Positions 42,353 to 52,376 of a stretch of 64,000 bases of DNA are shown one piece after another. The stretch's first letter is position 1, and the number at the start of each line of letters is the position of its first letter. The DNA is from Novosphingobium sp. (lineage in GTDB: Bacteria > Pseudomonadota > Alphaproteobacteria > Sphingomonadales > Sphingomonadaceae): assembly GCA_017744735.1 (NCBI GenBank), contig JAGIAR010000004.1, positions 62,001-126,000 of the forward strand, read 5' to 3'. The notes beneath the pieces are model-generated. The model did no database searches, was not told the DNA's origin, and saw only the letters and a list, made by a program, of their open reading frames with translations. The position numbers and the translations under genes are program-made.

Positions 42353-43741
42353 TTACTTTCGCGCCTGCCGCGCCAGCATCGCCCGCCGTTCGCTCGGAGT
42401 GGCCGGGAGCTCCGCGCCGCGATAGCCCAGAGGCGCCCTCGCGGCCGCGGCACCGCGGTTCAATCGGATAATGATCCGCCAGACCAGGATCGGCAGCAGG
42501 AAGAACAGCGGGAACTTCACGAAGGTGATCAGCGAACCGTCGCGGAACATCTGGATCGAGACCGGAAGAATCATTGCATAGACCGCGACGATCGCAGGCG
42601 TTTGCCTGCTGAACACGAACCATCTGTAGATGCGCCCGTAGATCCACCCGAACAGGCCGCACCACAAAATCACCCCGAAATAGCCGCCATTGACCCAGCC
42701 GACCCCGGCGATCGACGAGGTCATCCCCACCGGATTGCCGTAATCGAACAGGTCGAAACTCTTGATCGGCGCACCGAGCGGCTTGTTCGGCCACAGCGCG
42801 CGCGGAATCGGCTCGGTAAAGAGCTGCAGGTTGCCCAGGAACCAGGCGTAGGTGCCGGTCCGCTCGGGCACGGTCTGGACCAGGAACTCGAGGTATTCCT
42901 GGTTGCCGAAGTCCATTCCTTCGAGCGGAGCCAGGCCGCTGTCGACCAGCTCGACACGGTCGCCACGGATCATGTCGAGGAAGAAATCGCGCTGCTCGCC
43001 CACGATCGAGAACACCAACAGCAAGGCCGCACCGCCGGCCGCGATCGGCAGGGTGAACCATTTCTGCCGGTGCGAATAGAGGAACAGCAGCGCCAGCGCG
43101 GCGCTGGCCATGATGAAGGTCCAGCGGCCGCCACCCACCATCACGCGCGAAGCGATGTAGCCCGCGAAGGGCAGCAGCGACCACCAGCGAAAACGGAACT
43201 GCCACGCGATCAGCACCGCGATCGGCGCCAGCATGTTGTTGGCGTCGGTCAGATAGCCGACCGTGTCGGTGTTGTAGGTAATGCCGGTTCCGGCGTCGTA
43301 GACCATCGAACTCGATTCCGAGAAGCGATCCCCGAGGCTTCGATAGAGCGAGAACAGCGCTACCGGCGCGCAGAGGGCGCAGGCGACGACAAGCTCTAGC
43401 CGAGCGGAATAAGTCGCCCGCTCGCGCTGCGGATTGGGCGGCGGAAAGCGCATGGGCACCGAGCCGATCCACAAGACCACCGACATGAAAACGATGAAGC
43501 CGAGATCGGCCACAGCCAGCGCACGCGCCTGGTCTGCCGGGGTGGGAAGGAAACCGTAGAAATTGTAGATGAAACGATAGTCGTAGAACGCCTTGAACAA
43601 CGGCCGGACCACGAACACAAAGCCGTGAAACGCGAGATAGTAGGTGGCCGGATGATAGATCGACGCTATGCCCCTGCGCAGATACAGCACCGCGAACGAG
43701 AGCCAGATGATCGGCCCGGCAACCAGGAGCAGTTCGTACAT
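42353..43741 (-). CDS. Wzy-like polysaccharide repeat-unit polymerase
   Basis: The 462-residue protein has about ten to eleven membrane segments and a large periplasmic loop (about 250-345) with GIVEQ-like acidic text and TEPIPRALWPNKPLGAP. The ALWPNKP stretch and overall layout fit the oligosaccharide repeat-unit polymerase family. It joins lipid-linked repeat units at the periplasmic side. It heads the minus-strand transcript and diverges from a glycosyltransferase gene across 117 bp. Confidence 0.83.
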   Translation of the reverse strand: MYELLLVAGPIIWLSFAVLYLRRGIASIYHPATYYLAFHGFVFVVRPLFKAFYDYRFIYNFYGFLPTPADQARALAVADLGFIVFMSVVLWIGSVPMRFPPPNPQRERATYSARLELVVACALCAPVALFSLYRSLGDRFSESSSMVYDAGTGITYNTDTVGYLTDANNMLAPIAVLIAWQFRFRWWSLLPFAGYIASRVMVGGGRWTFIMASAALALLFLYSHRQKWFTLPIAAGGAALLLVFSIVGEQRDFFLDMIRGDRVELVDSGLAPLEGMDFGNQEYLEFLVQTVPERTGTYAWFLGNLQLFTEPIPRALWPNKPLGAPIKSFDLFDYGNPVGMTSSIAGVGWVNGGYFGVILWCGLFGWIYGRIYRWFVFSRQTPAIVAVYAMILPVSIQMFRDGSLITFVKFPLFFLLPILVWRIIIRLNRGAAAARAPLGYRGAELPATPSERRAMLARQARK

Positions 43742-43858
43742 AGAGACACCTTGTCGAGCGGTGCTTAACGCGCGTCGAAAGGGACGCTAACGAATAACGC
43801 GCTAGATGGCCACGGGATTGTCCCGCCGGCGGCGAACATTCTGGGGATCGAGACTTCG

Positions 43859-44974
43859 ATGGGCGGTGCCGTATTCGTGTGGGAGAATCTCGGGCCCACG
43901 CATGACGACCGGCTGCGCGCCGTAGCGGCTACCGGGATCGCGGTCACCGCGGTCCAGTTTTCGGGCAAGAGCGCCACCTACAGCTGGGAGTCGATCGCCT
44001 CCGGTGACTATAGGGCGGTGACGCTGTGCGCCGCCGGCGAGCGGGTTCTGCGCCTGGCGCTGGCCTGGCGGCTGATCCGGGCGATCCGCCGCTCCGGCGC
44101 GCACGCGGTGTTCTTGTGCCATTACGAAATGCCGGCAGTGCTGCTTGCCGCCATCGTGACACGCATTTGCGGCAAGCGCGTGTATGCGATGATCGATTCC
44201 AAGTTCGACGACTATCCGCGACGCGTGGGGCGCGAAATGGCCAAGAGCCTGTTCCTGCTCCCATACCACGGCGCGGTCACCGCCAGCCTCCGCTCGCGAG
44301 ACTATCTTGCATTTCTCGGTTTGAACCCGGCACGGATCGCGCTCGGCTACGACACGCTCGACACTGCGCGGATCGCCGGTCAGGCATCGGGCGTGGAGCC
44401 GACGCCCTTCGAACGGCGCGATTTTCTGATCGTGGCCCGGCTGGTGCCGAAAAAGAACATCGCGGCGGCGCTGGAAGCCTTCGCCGCTTTCGTCGAGCGA
44501 AACGGCAGCGGGCGTCGTCTGAGGATTTGCGGCGACGGACCGCTCGAGAGCGAGCTCAAGGCCCGTGCCGAAGCGTTGGGGATCGGCGGCCTGGTCGACT
44601 TCGCGGGGTTCGTCCAGACACGCGAGGTGAGCGAGGCGATGGCGCGGGCGTTGGCGCTGATCCTTCCGAGCGTGGAAGAACAATTCGGACTGGTGATCAA
44701 CGAAGCCTTGTCGATGGGGCTGCCGGTGATCTGCAGCATCAACGCAGGCGCGGCGGATGTGCTGGTGGACAATCTGGTGAACGGCTTCCTCGTGTCGCCG
44801 CACGAGTCCGCGACGATCGCGGGGGCGATGGAGATGCTCCATCGCGACCCGGCATTGCATGAACGCATGGCGGCGGCGGCAGCAGCGGCGGCTCCGCGCG
44901 GCGATGCCCGTCTGTTCGCCGATGCGGTGGGCGCACTCACCGATACGGCTACGAAAGGCTTCCCGGCAGCATGA
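43859..44974 (+). CDS. GT4-type glycosyltransferase
   Basis: The 371-residue protein has GGAVFVWENLGPTHDDRLRA at its start, FLIVARLVPKKNIAAALEAF in the middle and the donor-site stretch EEQFGLVINEALSMGLPVI. ATG 43859 has GGGGA 11 bp upstream. The frame remains open for roughly 15 codons further and reads sensibly (PPAANILGIETS), so a non-ATG start upstream is possible. It is coupled to the next glycosyltransferase by ATGA at 44971. These two are the only plus-strand genes in the polysaccharide core. Confidence 0.88.
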   Translation: MGGAVFVWENLGPTHDDRLRAVAATGIAVTAVQFSGKSATYSWESIASGDYRAVTLCAAGERVLRLALAWRLIRAIRRSGAHAVFLCHYEMPAVLLAAIVTRICGKRVYAMIDSKFDDYPRRVGREMAKSLFLLPYHGAVTASLRSRDYLAFLGLNPARIALGYDTLDTARIAGQASGVEPTPFERRDFLIVARLVPKKNIAAALEAFAAFVERNGSGRRLRICGDGPLESELKARAEALGIGGLVDFAGFVQTREVSEAMARALALILPSVEEQFGLVINEALSMGLPVICSINAGAADVLVDNLVNGFLVSPHESATIAGAMEMLHRDPALHERMAAAAAAAAPRGDARLFADAVGALTDTATKGFPAA

Positions 44975-46212
44975 ACAAGGTTGCGGTTATCCACCCGGGC
45001 ACCCAGCACAGCTGGCAGACCGCCTATGCGCTGCAGCAGCTCGGCCAGCTCGAATATTACGCGACTTCGATCTTCTACCAGCCGGACCGCTGGCCCTACC
45101 GCGTCGAGCGCTATCTTCCCGCTTCGCTGGGCCGGAAAGCCAATGCGCAGTTCCGCCGGTTCAGCCATGCCGGGCTCGACCCGGCGCTGGTCCGCACCAG
45201 CGGCATGCTGGAATGGATCGAGCGGATCGCCCGGCGCAAGGGCCTCCCCGATCTCGCGCGGCGGCTCGACGAGATCGGCAACGCGCGCTTCGGCAGAGGC
45301 CTGGCGCAGCAGTTGCTGCGCGACGGCGCCTATGCGCTGTGGTGTTACGACAATTCCGCACTCGACCTGTTCAAGGTCGCCAGGACTACCGGGCGCATGC
45401 GCATCCTGGACCGCACGATCGCTGACTGGCGCGCCTATAACGCGATCATGCGGCCGGTCTTCGAGCAGTATCGCGAATTCTTCCCGGGCTCGGCCTATGC
45501 GATCCCGGACGACTGGATCGAACGCAACCAGGCTGAATACGAGCTGGCCGACGTGATCCTGACCGGCTGTGAATTCGCCGCCAGGACGGTGCGCGACCAT
45601 GCAGGAGCAGCGGTCGCGTCCAAAGTCCGCGTGCTCAACTATTGCTACGACGAGTTGCTGTTCGCCAATCGGGCGCCGCCCGCGCCGCGGCAGGCGAAAG
45701 CGCCGCTGCGTTTCCTGTTCGTCGGGCAGGCCGGCGTGCGCAAGGGCATCCACCTGGCCCTGGAGGCGATCGCCCGCATCCCCGCCAGCGCAGCGACACT
45801 GACGATCGTGGGGGAGCTGCAGGTTCCGCCAGAGGTTTTCACCCGGTACGCCGACCGGGTGACCCACATCCCGACGGTGGCGCGTTCGGACATGCCCGGG
45901 CTGATGGCCGAGGCCGACGTGCTGCTGTTCCCGACCTATTTCGAAGGCGCCGGGATCGTGCTTTACGAAGCGCTCGCCTCGGGCATGGGGCTGATCCAGT
46001 CGGCGCAAGCCGACGTCGCGGTCACGCCGGAAACCGGCATCCTCCTCCCCGACCTGACCGGAGAAGCGCTTTACGAAGCGATGATGACCGCGATCGAGCG
46101 GCGCGACCTGGTCGACACTTGGCGGGCGAGCGCCCCCGTCGCGGCGCTCGCCTACAGTTTCGACCGCTATCGCGACAATATCGCCGCGATGCTCGACGAG
46201 TTGCAAATCTGA
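44971..46212 (+). CDS. GT4-type glycosyltransferase
   Basis: The 413-residue protein shows VAVIHPGTQHSWQTAYAL, RFLFVGQAGVRKGIHLALEA and the donor-binding FPTYFEGAGIVLYEALASGM near the end, a GT4-type two-domain enzyme. The ATG overlaps the preceding stop. It converges with the SGNH hydrolase gene (13-bp gap). The acceptor and donor are not deducible; mannose or fucose is likely given the nucleotide sugars made by this locus. Confidence 0.88.
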   Translation: MNKVAVIHPGTQHSWQTAYALQQLGQLEYYATSIFYQPDRWPYRVERYLPASLGRKANAQFRRFSHAGLDPALVRTSGMLEWIERIARRKGLPDLARRLDEIGNARFGRGLAQQLLRDGAYALWCYDNSALDLFKVARTTGRMRILDRTIADWRAYNAIMRPVFEQYREFFPGSAYAIPDDWIERNQAEYELADVILTGCEFAARTVRDHAGAAVASKVRVLNYCYDELLFANRAPPAPRQAKAPLRFLFVGQAGVRKGIHLALEAIARIPASAATLTIVGELQVPPEVFTRYADRVTHIPTVARSDMPGLMAEADVLLFPTYFEGAGIVLYEALASGMGLIQSAQADVAVTPETGILLPDLTGEALYEAMMTAIERRDLVDTWRASAPVAALAYSFDRYRDNIAAMLDELQI

Positions 46213-46225
46213 CCGGGGCTGCGCT

Positions 46226-47497
46226 TCAATAGCCCAGCGCTGCCAGCTCGCCTGTCACCGGCCCGAGCACTGCGTCCAGTGCGATGCGCTGCGCCAGATA
46301 TTGCCCGCCGAGCAGATCGGTCGGGTGGGTGGTGTCGCTGCCGTCGGTGCCCCCCGTCACCCAGTCTGCATTGCCGTCGCCGGTGGGCGATCCGCTGCGG
46401 CCGGTGCCGGTGACCCAGGGCGGATTGAGGCCGAGATTATCGGTGAAGAAGCAGTTCTTCCGCCCCGTGCAGACCGCCAGCTTGCCATCGCGCACGGCCA
46501 CCCCGTTGGTGTTCGACGCTGTGTTCGGGCTCATCGGGCCGGTCATGAAGATCAGCGTATCCGGCAAGGCGGCCTGGATCGTGTTGTAGAGCAGATTGCC
46601 CGCCGCCGTGATTGCCGCCGTGCTCTGCCCGGTGTCGTTGAGCCCGAACAGGTCGACGATGAAATGCGGGGCCGCAGCGATCACATCCGCCTGCACGCGC
46701 TCGATCGCCTTGAAGGCATTTCCGCCGTTGGTAGCGATCCATCCGCTGCCGCCCACGCCGCTGGCGCGCGTGTCGGGCTGACCGAGCATCTGCGGCAGGT
46801 ATTTGCCCAGCGAGCGCTCGGTGAAGCTGTCGCCGAAGACAACTCCGCGCAACTTGTCGTCGCCCAGGGGCGCCGGCCAGATTTTCGATGCGGTCGGCAC
46901 CTTGATCCCGCCGAAGGACATGTTGCTCGCACCTTCGACTTCGTAGAGCCGTACCTTGCGATAGGTGCCGGAGCCGTCGCCCCAGGTGATGCGAGTGAAC
47001 TTCTGGTCGTTGCTGTTGCCGGTGCCCCCGGCGCCCAACGTGCTGGCGGAAACGAGCTGGCCATCGACATAGACCGAGTAAGCACCCGACGACACCTTGT
47101 TGACCAGCTCGAGATCGGGTGCGTCGCTGTAGAACCGCACCATTGGCGCGGTGCCCGCATTCACGGTGCTGCCATTGTAGTTGGCGGCGGTGCCCTTGAG
47201 GTAGTAAAACGACGGGAAGCTTCCGCCTAGCCGCGCCCAGGTTGCGCGCAGGAAGGTCATGCGCGTGGTGTCGGGGGCCGCTGTCGCGGTGCCCGCGTTG
47301 GCGATGCCGTAGATCGTTCCGGTGATTGCCGACGTGCCGGACGGAGTGCCGGCAATGGTCGGCGGGGAGGCCATGGCAGCGGTGCGCAGTCCACCGCGCA
47401 GAATCCCGCGCTGGAGCCGGCGGAGGATTTCCGCGCGGCGGACCGACCGGCGTTCCTGCACCGCAAGCGCGCGCGCGATGAAGTCGGGGGCGCTCAT
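46226..47497 (-). CDS. SGNH/GDSL-type hydrolase
   Basis: The 423-residue protein has a basic N-terminal leader without a clear signal peptide, a beta-rich domain (about 45-200), and then an SGNH fold. This has VVFGDSFTE (block I Ser), GVGGSGWIAT (block II Gly), FGLNDTG (block III Asn) and a late DTTHPTDLLG (Asp and His of block V). It is expected to be an esterase, perhaps a deacetylase of polysaccharide. The start overlaps the small gene upstream in ATGA. Ser/Thr/Ala-rich composition is unlike the glycosyltransferases around it. Confidence 0.85.
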   Translation of the reverse strand: MSAPDFIARALAVQERRSVRRAEILRRLQRGILRGGLRTAAMASPPTIAGTPSGTSAITGTIYGIANAGTATAAPDTTRMTFLRATWARLGGSFPSFYYLKGTAANYNGSTVNAGTAPMVRFYSDAPDLELVNKVSSGAYSVYVDGQLVSASTLGAGGTGNSNDQKFTRITWGDGSGTYRKVRLYEVEGASNMSFGGIKVPTASKIWPAPLGDDKLRGVVFGDSFTERSLGKYLPQMLGQPDTRASGVGGSGWIATNGGNAFKAIERVQADVIAAAPHFIVDLFGLNDTGQSTAAITAAGNLLYNTIQAALPDTLIFMTGPMSPNTASNTNGVAVRDGKLAVCTGRKNCFFTDNLGLNPPWVTGTGRSGSPTGDGNADWVTGGTDGSDTTHPTDLLGGQYLAQRIALDAVLGPVTGELAALGY

Positions 47498-47925
47498 TGC
47501 GCCACCCGATAGGCAAGCGTGCCCGAGACGAGCGCGACGTCGAGATAGTACTCTGCCGCTGCCTCGCTTTCCTCGGCCACGGGCTCGCAGGCGTTGCCGG
47601 TGAAGCCGCCCCAGGCCGCCCCCCCAACGGTAAGCGGCAACTTGGTGACGCCGCCGTCCACCGAGCGCTTCACCGCGACCGATCCGGACCAGCTGCCCGA
47701 CAGAGTCAGCCAGATCGGCCGGCCCAGTTCGGGCGTGAAGGGGCCGAAACTGCCGGAAGCGACGGCCGCGCCGGCGAGTGGATCGCTAGCGGCCTCGGCA
47801 ATCAGAGTGGATACCGGAAGCGGATGGGCGGCGTCGATCGTCGTGCCGTTGCCGCCGTCATCGGCAAAGGCAATCGCGACTAGCGGGAGATATCTGGCCG
47901 GCGGCTGGATCGGCAAGTCTGTCAT
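47494..47925 (-). CDS. Small protein of unknown function coupled to the SGNH hydrolase
   Basis: The 143-residue protein has no signal peptide, membrane helix or recognised domain. It contains GSFGPFTPELGRPIWLTLSG, then SVAVKRSVDGGVTKLPLTVG, text that reads like a short beta-sandwich of the kind seen in phage tail or capsid decoration proteins. Its ATGA overlap with the hydrolase implies joint function. It is flanked upstream by a 91-bp AT-rich region with a palindrome. Confidence 0.65.
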   Translation of the reverse strand: MTDLPIQPPARYLPLVAIAFADDGGNGTTIDAAHPLPVSTLIAEAASDPLAGAAVASGSFGPFTPELGRPIWLTLSGSWSGSVAVKRSVDGGVTKLPLTVGGAAWGGFTGNACEPVAEESEAAAEYYLDVALVSGTLAYRVAQ

Positions 47926-47974
47926 GAAAAATCCTCCTTCTTCCGAGAGGCGACTCGGGAAGGGGACCTCAACT

Positions 47975-47987
47975 AACCATCATGGTT
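47975..47987. promoter_or_regulatory. 13-bp perfect palindrome in an AT-rich promoter region
   Basis: AACCAT-C-ATGGTT lies 50 bp before the start of the small SGNH-linked gene, within the only AT-rich gap of the minus-strand polysaccharide block. It could be an operator. Such short palindromes also arise by chance. Confidence 0.3.
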
Positions 47988-48016
47988 CATGTAGGAAAAT
48001 GGTTTTACCAAAAAAA

Positions 48017-49225
48017 TCAAACCGTCGTGCTAAAGCGCGCGAGAATCTCCTTGCGGCTCCAGCGCTGCTCAGCCGCCTTCCGCGCCGCCGCACCAAGCCG
48101 GGCAGCGCGTGCCGGATCGTCGAGCAGGCTTGCCAGGGCGGCCGCAAAGCCGTCCGCGTCTCCTGGCGGGGTCGCAATCCCGCAATCGGCGATTTCGTTC
48201 GCGATACCGGTGCCCGGTGCGGCAGTCGCGACCACCGGCCGGCCGGAAGCGAGCATGTTGGCCAGCTTCGAAGGCAGCACCAGATCCGCCGCGCCGGCAA
48301 GTTGCGGCAGCAGATGGACGCTCGCCAGACCCAGCAGCTCGCCCAGGCGCTCACGCGGCTGCAGGTCGAACAGCCGAACATTGGCGAGATCGGCGCAGGC
48401 CTGTTCCAGCCGCGCGCGGTTTGGCCCTTCGCCGCAGATCACGAAGGTCAGGTCCCCCCGCTCCCGCAGCCGCCGCGCTGCCTCGACCACGATTTCGATG
48501 CCCTGCTTGTTCGCGATATTGCCCGAATAAAGCGCCACATGCGGGGTCGCGATGCCCCACTCCGCGCGATAGGCGGAAATCCGCTCAAGCGGGCGGATCC
48601 GGTCGATCTCCGCCCAGTTGCGGAACTCGAAGATCCGCTCGGGCTTCACCCCCTTGTCCGCCAGCCGCTCGCACATCTTGGGCGAGATCGAGCTGACCCG
48701 GTCGGGGGCGGCAAGCTGCGCCCGCTCGAACGCGGCGCCCAGCCGCGCGAGCAGCGAGCGGCCTTCGACCAATCCGGTCGCGAGTGCCGCCTCGACCTCG
48801 AAATCCTGCACGTGCAGCCAGTAACGCGCGCCAGCTACCCGCGCCGCCAGCCGCGCGACGGGCGCCGCGATCAGCGACGGCGCCAGCGCCCAGACCAGAT
48901 CGGGCTTGAACCGCCGTGCCGCTCCGATCGCCGCCGGCGCCAGTGCGGCCGCGAAGCTCGCGTGGTGAAGGATCCGCCGAGCCCCGCCATCGACCCGCGG
49001 GACGTAGAGCGGGCAGCGGGTGATCCTGACGCCCTCCTCGACCGAGCGATGGTAGAGCGGGCGGGCATAGGCCGGGTCGATCTTCCATTCCGGGTAATAG
49101 GCCTTGGCACACAGCACCTCCACCTCGTGCCCCGCGTCCACGAGCGCCTGCGCGGTTCCGGCGGTATAGGGACCGATACCGATCTGTTCCGGGGCATAAT
49201 TGATCCCGGCGATCAGGATCCGCAT
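48017..49225 (-). CDS. WcaI-like colanic-acid-type glycosyltransferase
   Basis: The 402-residue protein begins [20 protein letters not shown], the WcaI-type start, and has AKAYYPEWKIDPAY, LHVQDFEVEAALATGL, ALYSGNIANKQGIEIVVEAA and a C-terminal VLPSKLANMLASGRPVVAT. In colanic acid synthesis WcaI adds fucose. Here its gene is directly next to fcl (TGATG overlap at 49225), which supports a GDP-L-fucose donor. The end at 48017 is followed by the AT-rich gap. Confidence 0.92.
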   Translation of the reverse strand: MRILIAGINYAPEQIGIGPYTAGTAQALVDAGHEVEVLCAKAYYPEWKIDPAYARPLYHRSVEEGVRITRCPLYVPRVDGGARRILHHASFAAALAPAAIGAARRFKPDLVWALAPSLIAAPVARLAARVAGARYWLHVQDFEVEAALATGLVEGRSLLARLGAAFERAQLAAPDRVSSISPKMCERLADKGVKPERIFEFRNWAEIDRIRPLERISAYRAEWGIATPHVALYSGNIANKQGIEIVVEAARRLRERGDLTFVICGEGPNRARLEQACADLANVRLFDLQPRERLGELLGLASVHLLPQLAGAADLVLPSKLANMLASGRPVVATAAPGTGIANEIADCGIATPPGDADGFAAALASLLDDPARAARLGAAARKAAEQRWSRKEILARFSTTV

Positions 49226-50166
49226 CAGCGCCGCCCGGTCGAGGACAGGAACCAGTCGTAGGCGCCGGCGATGCCCTCGCGCAGGCCGATCCGGGGTGTC
49301 CAGCCGAGCCCGGCCAGCTTGCCGCTGTCCATCAACTTGCGTGGGGTGCCGTCGGGCTTGGTCAGATCGTGTTCGATCGCCCCAGAGAAGCCGATCACCT
49401 CGGCGACCAGCCCGGTCAGCTCGGCGATCGAAATGTCGTCGCCGAAGCCGACGTTGACATGGCCGTCGTCGGAATAGGTCTTCATCAGGAACACGCAGGC
49501 ATCGGCAAGATCGTCGACATGCAGGAATTCGCGGCGCGGCGTGCCGGTGCCCCAGATCGTGATCGAGCCGGCGCCCTCGACTTTGGCCTCGTGCGCCTTG
49601 CGGATCAGCGCGGGCAGGACGTGGCTCGACTGGAGATCGAAATTGTCGCCGGGACCGTAGAGATTGGTCGGCATGGCCGAGATGTAGTCGCAGCCGTGCT
49701 GGCGGCGATAGGCCTGGCACAATTTGATCCCGGCGATCTTCGCGATCGCATACCATTCGTTGGTCGGCTCGAGCGGCCCGGTGAGCAGCGCCTGCTCGAC
49801 GATCGGCTGCGGCGCGAATTTGGGGTAGATGCACGACGAGCCGAGGAACAGCAGCTTCCCGACCCCGGTCCGGAACGCCGCCTCGATCACGTTCGCTTCG
49901 ATCATCAGGTTGTCGTAGAGGAAATCGGCCGGCCAGCTGTCGTTCGCGAGAATGCCGCCGACCTTCGCCGCGGCGAGGAACACCGCATCGGGCTTCTCCG
50001 CCGCGAACCATGCGCGCACCGCCGCCTGATCGAGCAGGTCGAGCACGTCGCGGCCGGCGGTGAGGATGGTGCAGCCCTCGCTCTCCAGCCGCCGGCAGAT
50101 GGCCGAGCCGACCATGCCGCGATGCCCGGCGACGAACACCCGCTTGCCGTTAAGATCGTAGCTCAC
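49225..50166 (-). CDS. fcl: GDP-L-fucose synthase
   Basis: The 313-residue protein is an extended SDR with [16 protein letters not shown] at the N-terminus, the catalytic [15 protein letters not shown] (YxxxK) and [15 protein letters not shown]. It carries out 3,5-epimerisation and NADPH reduction of GDP-4-keto-6-deoxymannose to GDP-L-fucose. With gmd at 55452 and manC at 35465 it completes the pathway from mannose-1-phosphate. The start overlaps the GT2 gene by 4 bp. Confidence 0.96.
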   Translation of the reverse strand: MSYDLNGKRVFVAGHRGMVGSAICRRLESEGCTILTAGRDVLDLLDQAAVRAWFAAEKPDAVFLAAAKVGGILANDSWPADFLYDNLMIEANVIEAAFRTGVGKLLFLGSSCIYPKFAPQPIVEQALLTGPLEPTNEWYAIAKIAGIKLCQAYRRQHGCDYISAMPTNLYGPGDNFDLQSSHVLPALIRKAHEAKVEGAGSITIWGTGTPRREFLHVDDLADACVFLMKTYSDDGHVNVGFGDDISIAELTGLVAEVIGFSGAIEHDLTKPDGTPRKLMDSGKLAGLGWTPRIGLREGIAGAYDWFLSSTGRR

Positions 50167-51065
50167 TGCGGCGCCTCCTGGTTGACGATCGTGGTTCCGT
50201 AAGTGTTCGGCCGGCCGGCGAGGATGCGCAGATAGGGCGACACCCGGTGCCAGAGCGGCGCGATCCCGCCGCCGCCATGCAGGCGCACGAAGCGGCGCCA
50301 GTCGCGCGCATGCAGCTTCTTGTCCTCCTTCCAGCGCAGGCCCAGCCGCGCCATCCTGCCGAGGCTTTGGTCGAGCGAGCTGCCGGTCACCGTGTTCTCG
50401 CCGCAGGTTCCGCCGCTGCGGCTGGCGAGCAGCACCGGGATCCCCGCGGCGCTGGCGCGCAGGCCGTAATCGAGATCGCCGTAGATATGCTCGTAGACGG
50501 GTTCGATGTTGCCAAGCCGGATCTCAGCCGCGTTGGAGACCAGCACGACATTGCCGCTGACCGTCACCGCCGGGATCGGGCGGCCTTCCGGCGCGAGCAG
50601 CATCAGGCGCAGCGGCCGTGCCGGATCGGGCCGACGCTGCGCGCCATAGACGACCTTGCCCGAAACCGGATCGCTGACCGCCGCCGACACGATCACCGGC
50701 CCGCCGCGCGGCACCACGCTTTCCGCATCCTCGACCAGCATCCGCAGAGTGCCGGGTGCAAGCGCGACATCGTCGTTGAGCCAGAGGTAATAGTCGTAGG
50801 CCACGCCCGAAGCCTTCGCGCTGTCCCACGCCAGCCGCATCCCGTGGTTCCAGAACAGCGAGCCGTCGCCGCGCACCACATGCGCCGCGGGCATTGCCGC
50901 GTGAACCGCCTCGCCCGTCCCGTCCGACGATCCGTCGTCGACCAGGAACAGGTCGCACTGCCGGAAGAATTCCTGCCCGCTTAGCGTCTCGAGGCAGGCG
51001 AGGGTCAGCGCCTTGCGGTTGAAGCAGGTCATCAGCACCGCGACGCGGGGGACACCGGCGGTCAT
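50163..51065 (-). CDS. GT2-type glycosyltransferase
   Basis: The 300-residue protein has the GT-A fold of family 2: [39 protein letters not shown] with the nucleotide-binding Asp, and [17 protein letters not shown] with the DxD-type metal site. A C-terminal part contains [13 protein letters not shown]. It is rhamnosyl/galactosyl-transferase-like but the sugar is unclear. It overlaps both neighbours by 4 bp, so translation of the block is coupled. Confidence 0.92.
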   Translation of the reverse strand: MTAGVPRVAVLMTCFNRKALTLACLETLSGQEFFRQCDLFLVDDGSSDGTGEAVHAAMPAAHVVRGDGSLFWNHGMRLAWDSAKASGVAYDYYLWLNDDVALAPGTLRMLVEDAESVVPRGGPVIVSAAVSDPVSGKVVYGAQRRPDPARPLRLMLLAPEGRPIPAVTVSGNVVLVSNAAEIRLGNIEPVYEHIYGDLDYGLRASAAGIPVLLASRSGGTCGENTVTGSSLDQSLGRMARLGLRWKEDKKLHARDWRRFVRLHGGGGIAPLWHRVSPYLRILAGRPNTYGTTIVNQEAPQ

Positions 51066-52369
51066 GCGGCTTTCCTTCCGCTGGGTTGATCGAGCATGTC
51101 GCGATAGAGCTCCAGATATTGCCGCGCGACCACATCGGCGGCGAAGCGGGCAAGGCAGTCGGCGCGCGCGGTAGTGCCGAGCGACGAGGCGCGCCCGCCC
51201 GCGACCAGCACACGCTCGATCGCGGCGGCCATCGCCTCGCTGTCGCCGAGCGGGGCGAGCATCCCGGTCTTGCCGTCGATCACGATGTCGGCGGTGCCGG
51301 TGCTGTCGAACGCGACCACCGGCGCACCGCAGGCGGCGGCTTCGGCCGAGGTCTTGCCGAAGGCTTCCTGCAGCGAGGGCGAGATGAACGCATCCGCCAG
51401 CGAATAGACCTCGCGCAAATCGGCATTGGAACGCAGCGGGCCGAGGAAAACGACATCGTCCGGCAGGGCGCGGCGCAGGCTCTCGCCGCCGACGCCGAAC
51501 AGCACCAGCCGGCGGCCCGGGCGGGCCAGCTTCGCCCAGATCGGCAGCAGCGCGGCCATGTTCTTGTAGTTGTGATCGAGGTCGAGGCTGCCCGAAACCA
51601 CCACCTGCTCGCCCTCGGCGATGCCGAGCCGGGAGCGCAAGCCGGCCGTGTCGACCGGGAAGAACGCGTTCACGTCGATCGCATTGGAGATCGTCTCGAC
51701 CTGCATCCCCGCGAGCACCCGGCTCGCGCGCGCACGGTCGCGCAACCAGTCGCTGATCGCGACGAAGCGGACCGCGCGCATTGCCTCGTTGCGGTTTGCG
51801 CGTTGCCGCCAGCGCGCGAGCCAGGGGCTGAACGGCGCACGCAACTCGGGGCAGGCGTGGCAATCGCCGGTGAACCGGCCGCAGCCGAGGTCGTAGCTGC
51901 AGCCGCCGGTGAACGGCCACATGTCGCGCAGCGTCACCACCAGTGGCACCCCGGCGGCCGCCAGCCGCGGGATGCTGAACGAACCGTCGGACAGCCAGTG
52001 CGCATGGACCACATCCGCGCCGGCGATCAGCGGGTCTGCGCCGCCCAGCGCAAAGGGGGCGAGGAAATAGAACCGCTCATTGTGCCGCTTCACGCGCTCG
52101 GTAATCCGCCGGTTGGCCGCCAGCTTGAGCCGCCCGACCGCCGCCGGGACGCTGCCCGGCCCCAGCGGCCGGAGCTGTGCATCGAGTTCCGCGCGGCGGA
52201 AATGGATCGTCGAATCGGCCCCCAGCGCCCGGAGCCCCTCATGCAGCCATTGCGCCCCCCGGCCCGCTCCGCCGGTCGCTTCCGAGCCGCTCAGATGCAC
52301 GACGCGCAGTGGCGCTTCGCGGGACGTCGCGCCGGCTCGGGTCCGGGGGGGCAAGGGAAGGTCGGACAT
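51062..52369 (-). CDS. GT4-type glycosyltransferase (WcaC-like)
   Basis: From ATG 52369 the protein has 435 residues. It contains VVHLSGSEATGGAGRGAQWL and ADVVHAHWLSDGSFSIPRL. A Cys-rich stretch (CSYDLGCGRFTGDCHACPEL) could bind a metal or disulfides. The C-terminal domain has VVSGSLDLDHNYKNMA and ISPSLQEAFGKTSAEAAACG. The Cys-rich segment together with the trailing domain is known in WcaC/PelF-like transferases. ATGA overlap with the GT2 gene places it in the same transcript. Confidence 0.9.
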   Translation of the reverse strand: MSDLPLPPRTRAGATSREAPLRVVHLSGSEATGGAGRGAQWLHEGLRALGADSTIHFRRAELDAQLRPLGPGSVPAAVGRLKLAANRRITERVKRHNERFYFLAPFALGGADPLIAGADVVHAHWLSDGSFSIPRLAAAGVPLVVTLRDMWPFTGGCSYDLGCGRFTGDCHACPELRAPFSPWLARWRQRANRNEAMRAVRFVAISDWLRDRARASRVLAGMQVETISNAIDVNAFFPVDTAGLRSRLGIAEGEQVVVSGSLDLDHNYKNMAALLPIWAKLARPGRRLVLFGVGGESLRRALPDDVVFLGPLRSNADLREVYSLADAFISPSLQEAFGKTSAEAAACGAPVVAFDSTGTADIVIDGKTGMLAPLGDSEAMAAAIERVLVAGGRASSLGTTARADCLARFAADVVARQYLELYRDMLDQPSGRKAA

Positions 52370-52376
52370 GCGGGAT

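Noticed and set aside
44380..46206. A 608-codon minus-strand frame across two glycosyltransferase genes
   Set aside because: It crosses both genes antisense with no domain of its own; the plus-strand genes are coupled by ATGA and carry clear donor-site motifs.
46226..47925. Prophage remnant
   Set aside because: Only two genes have phage-like flavour. No integrase, capsid, terminase or attachment repeats are visible, so it is listed as an SGNH pair instead.
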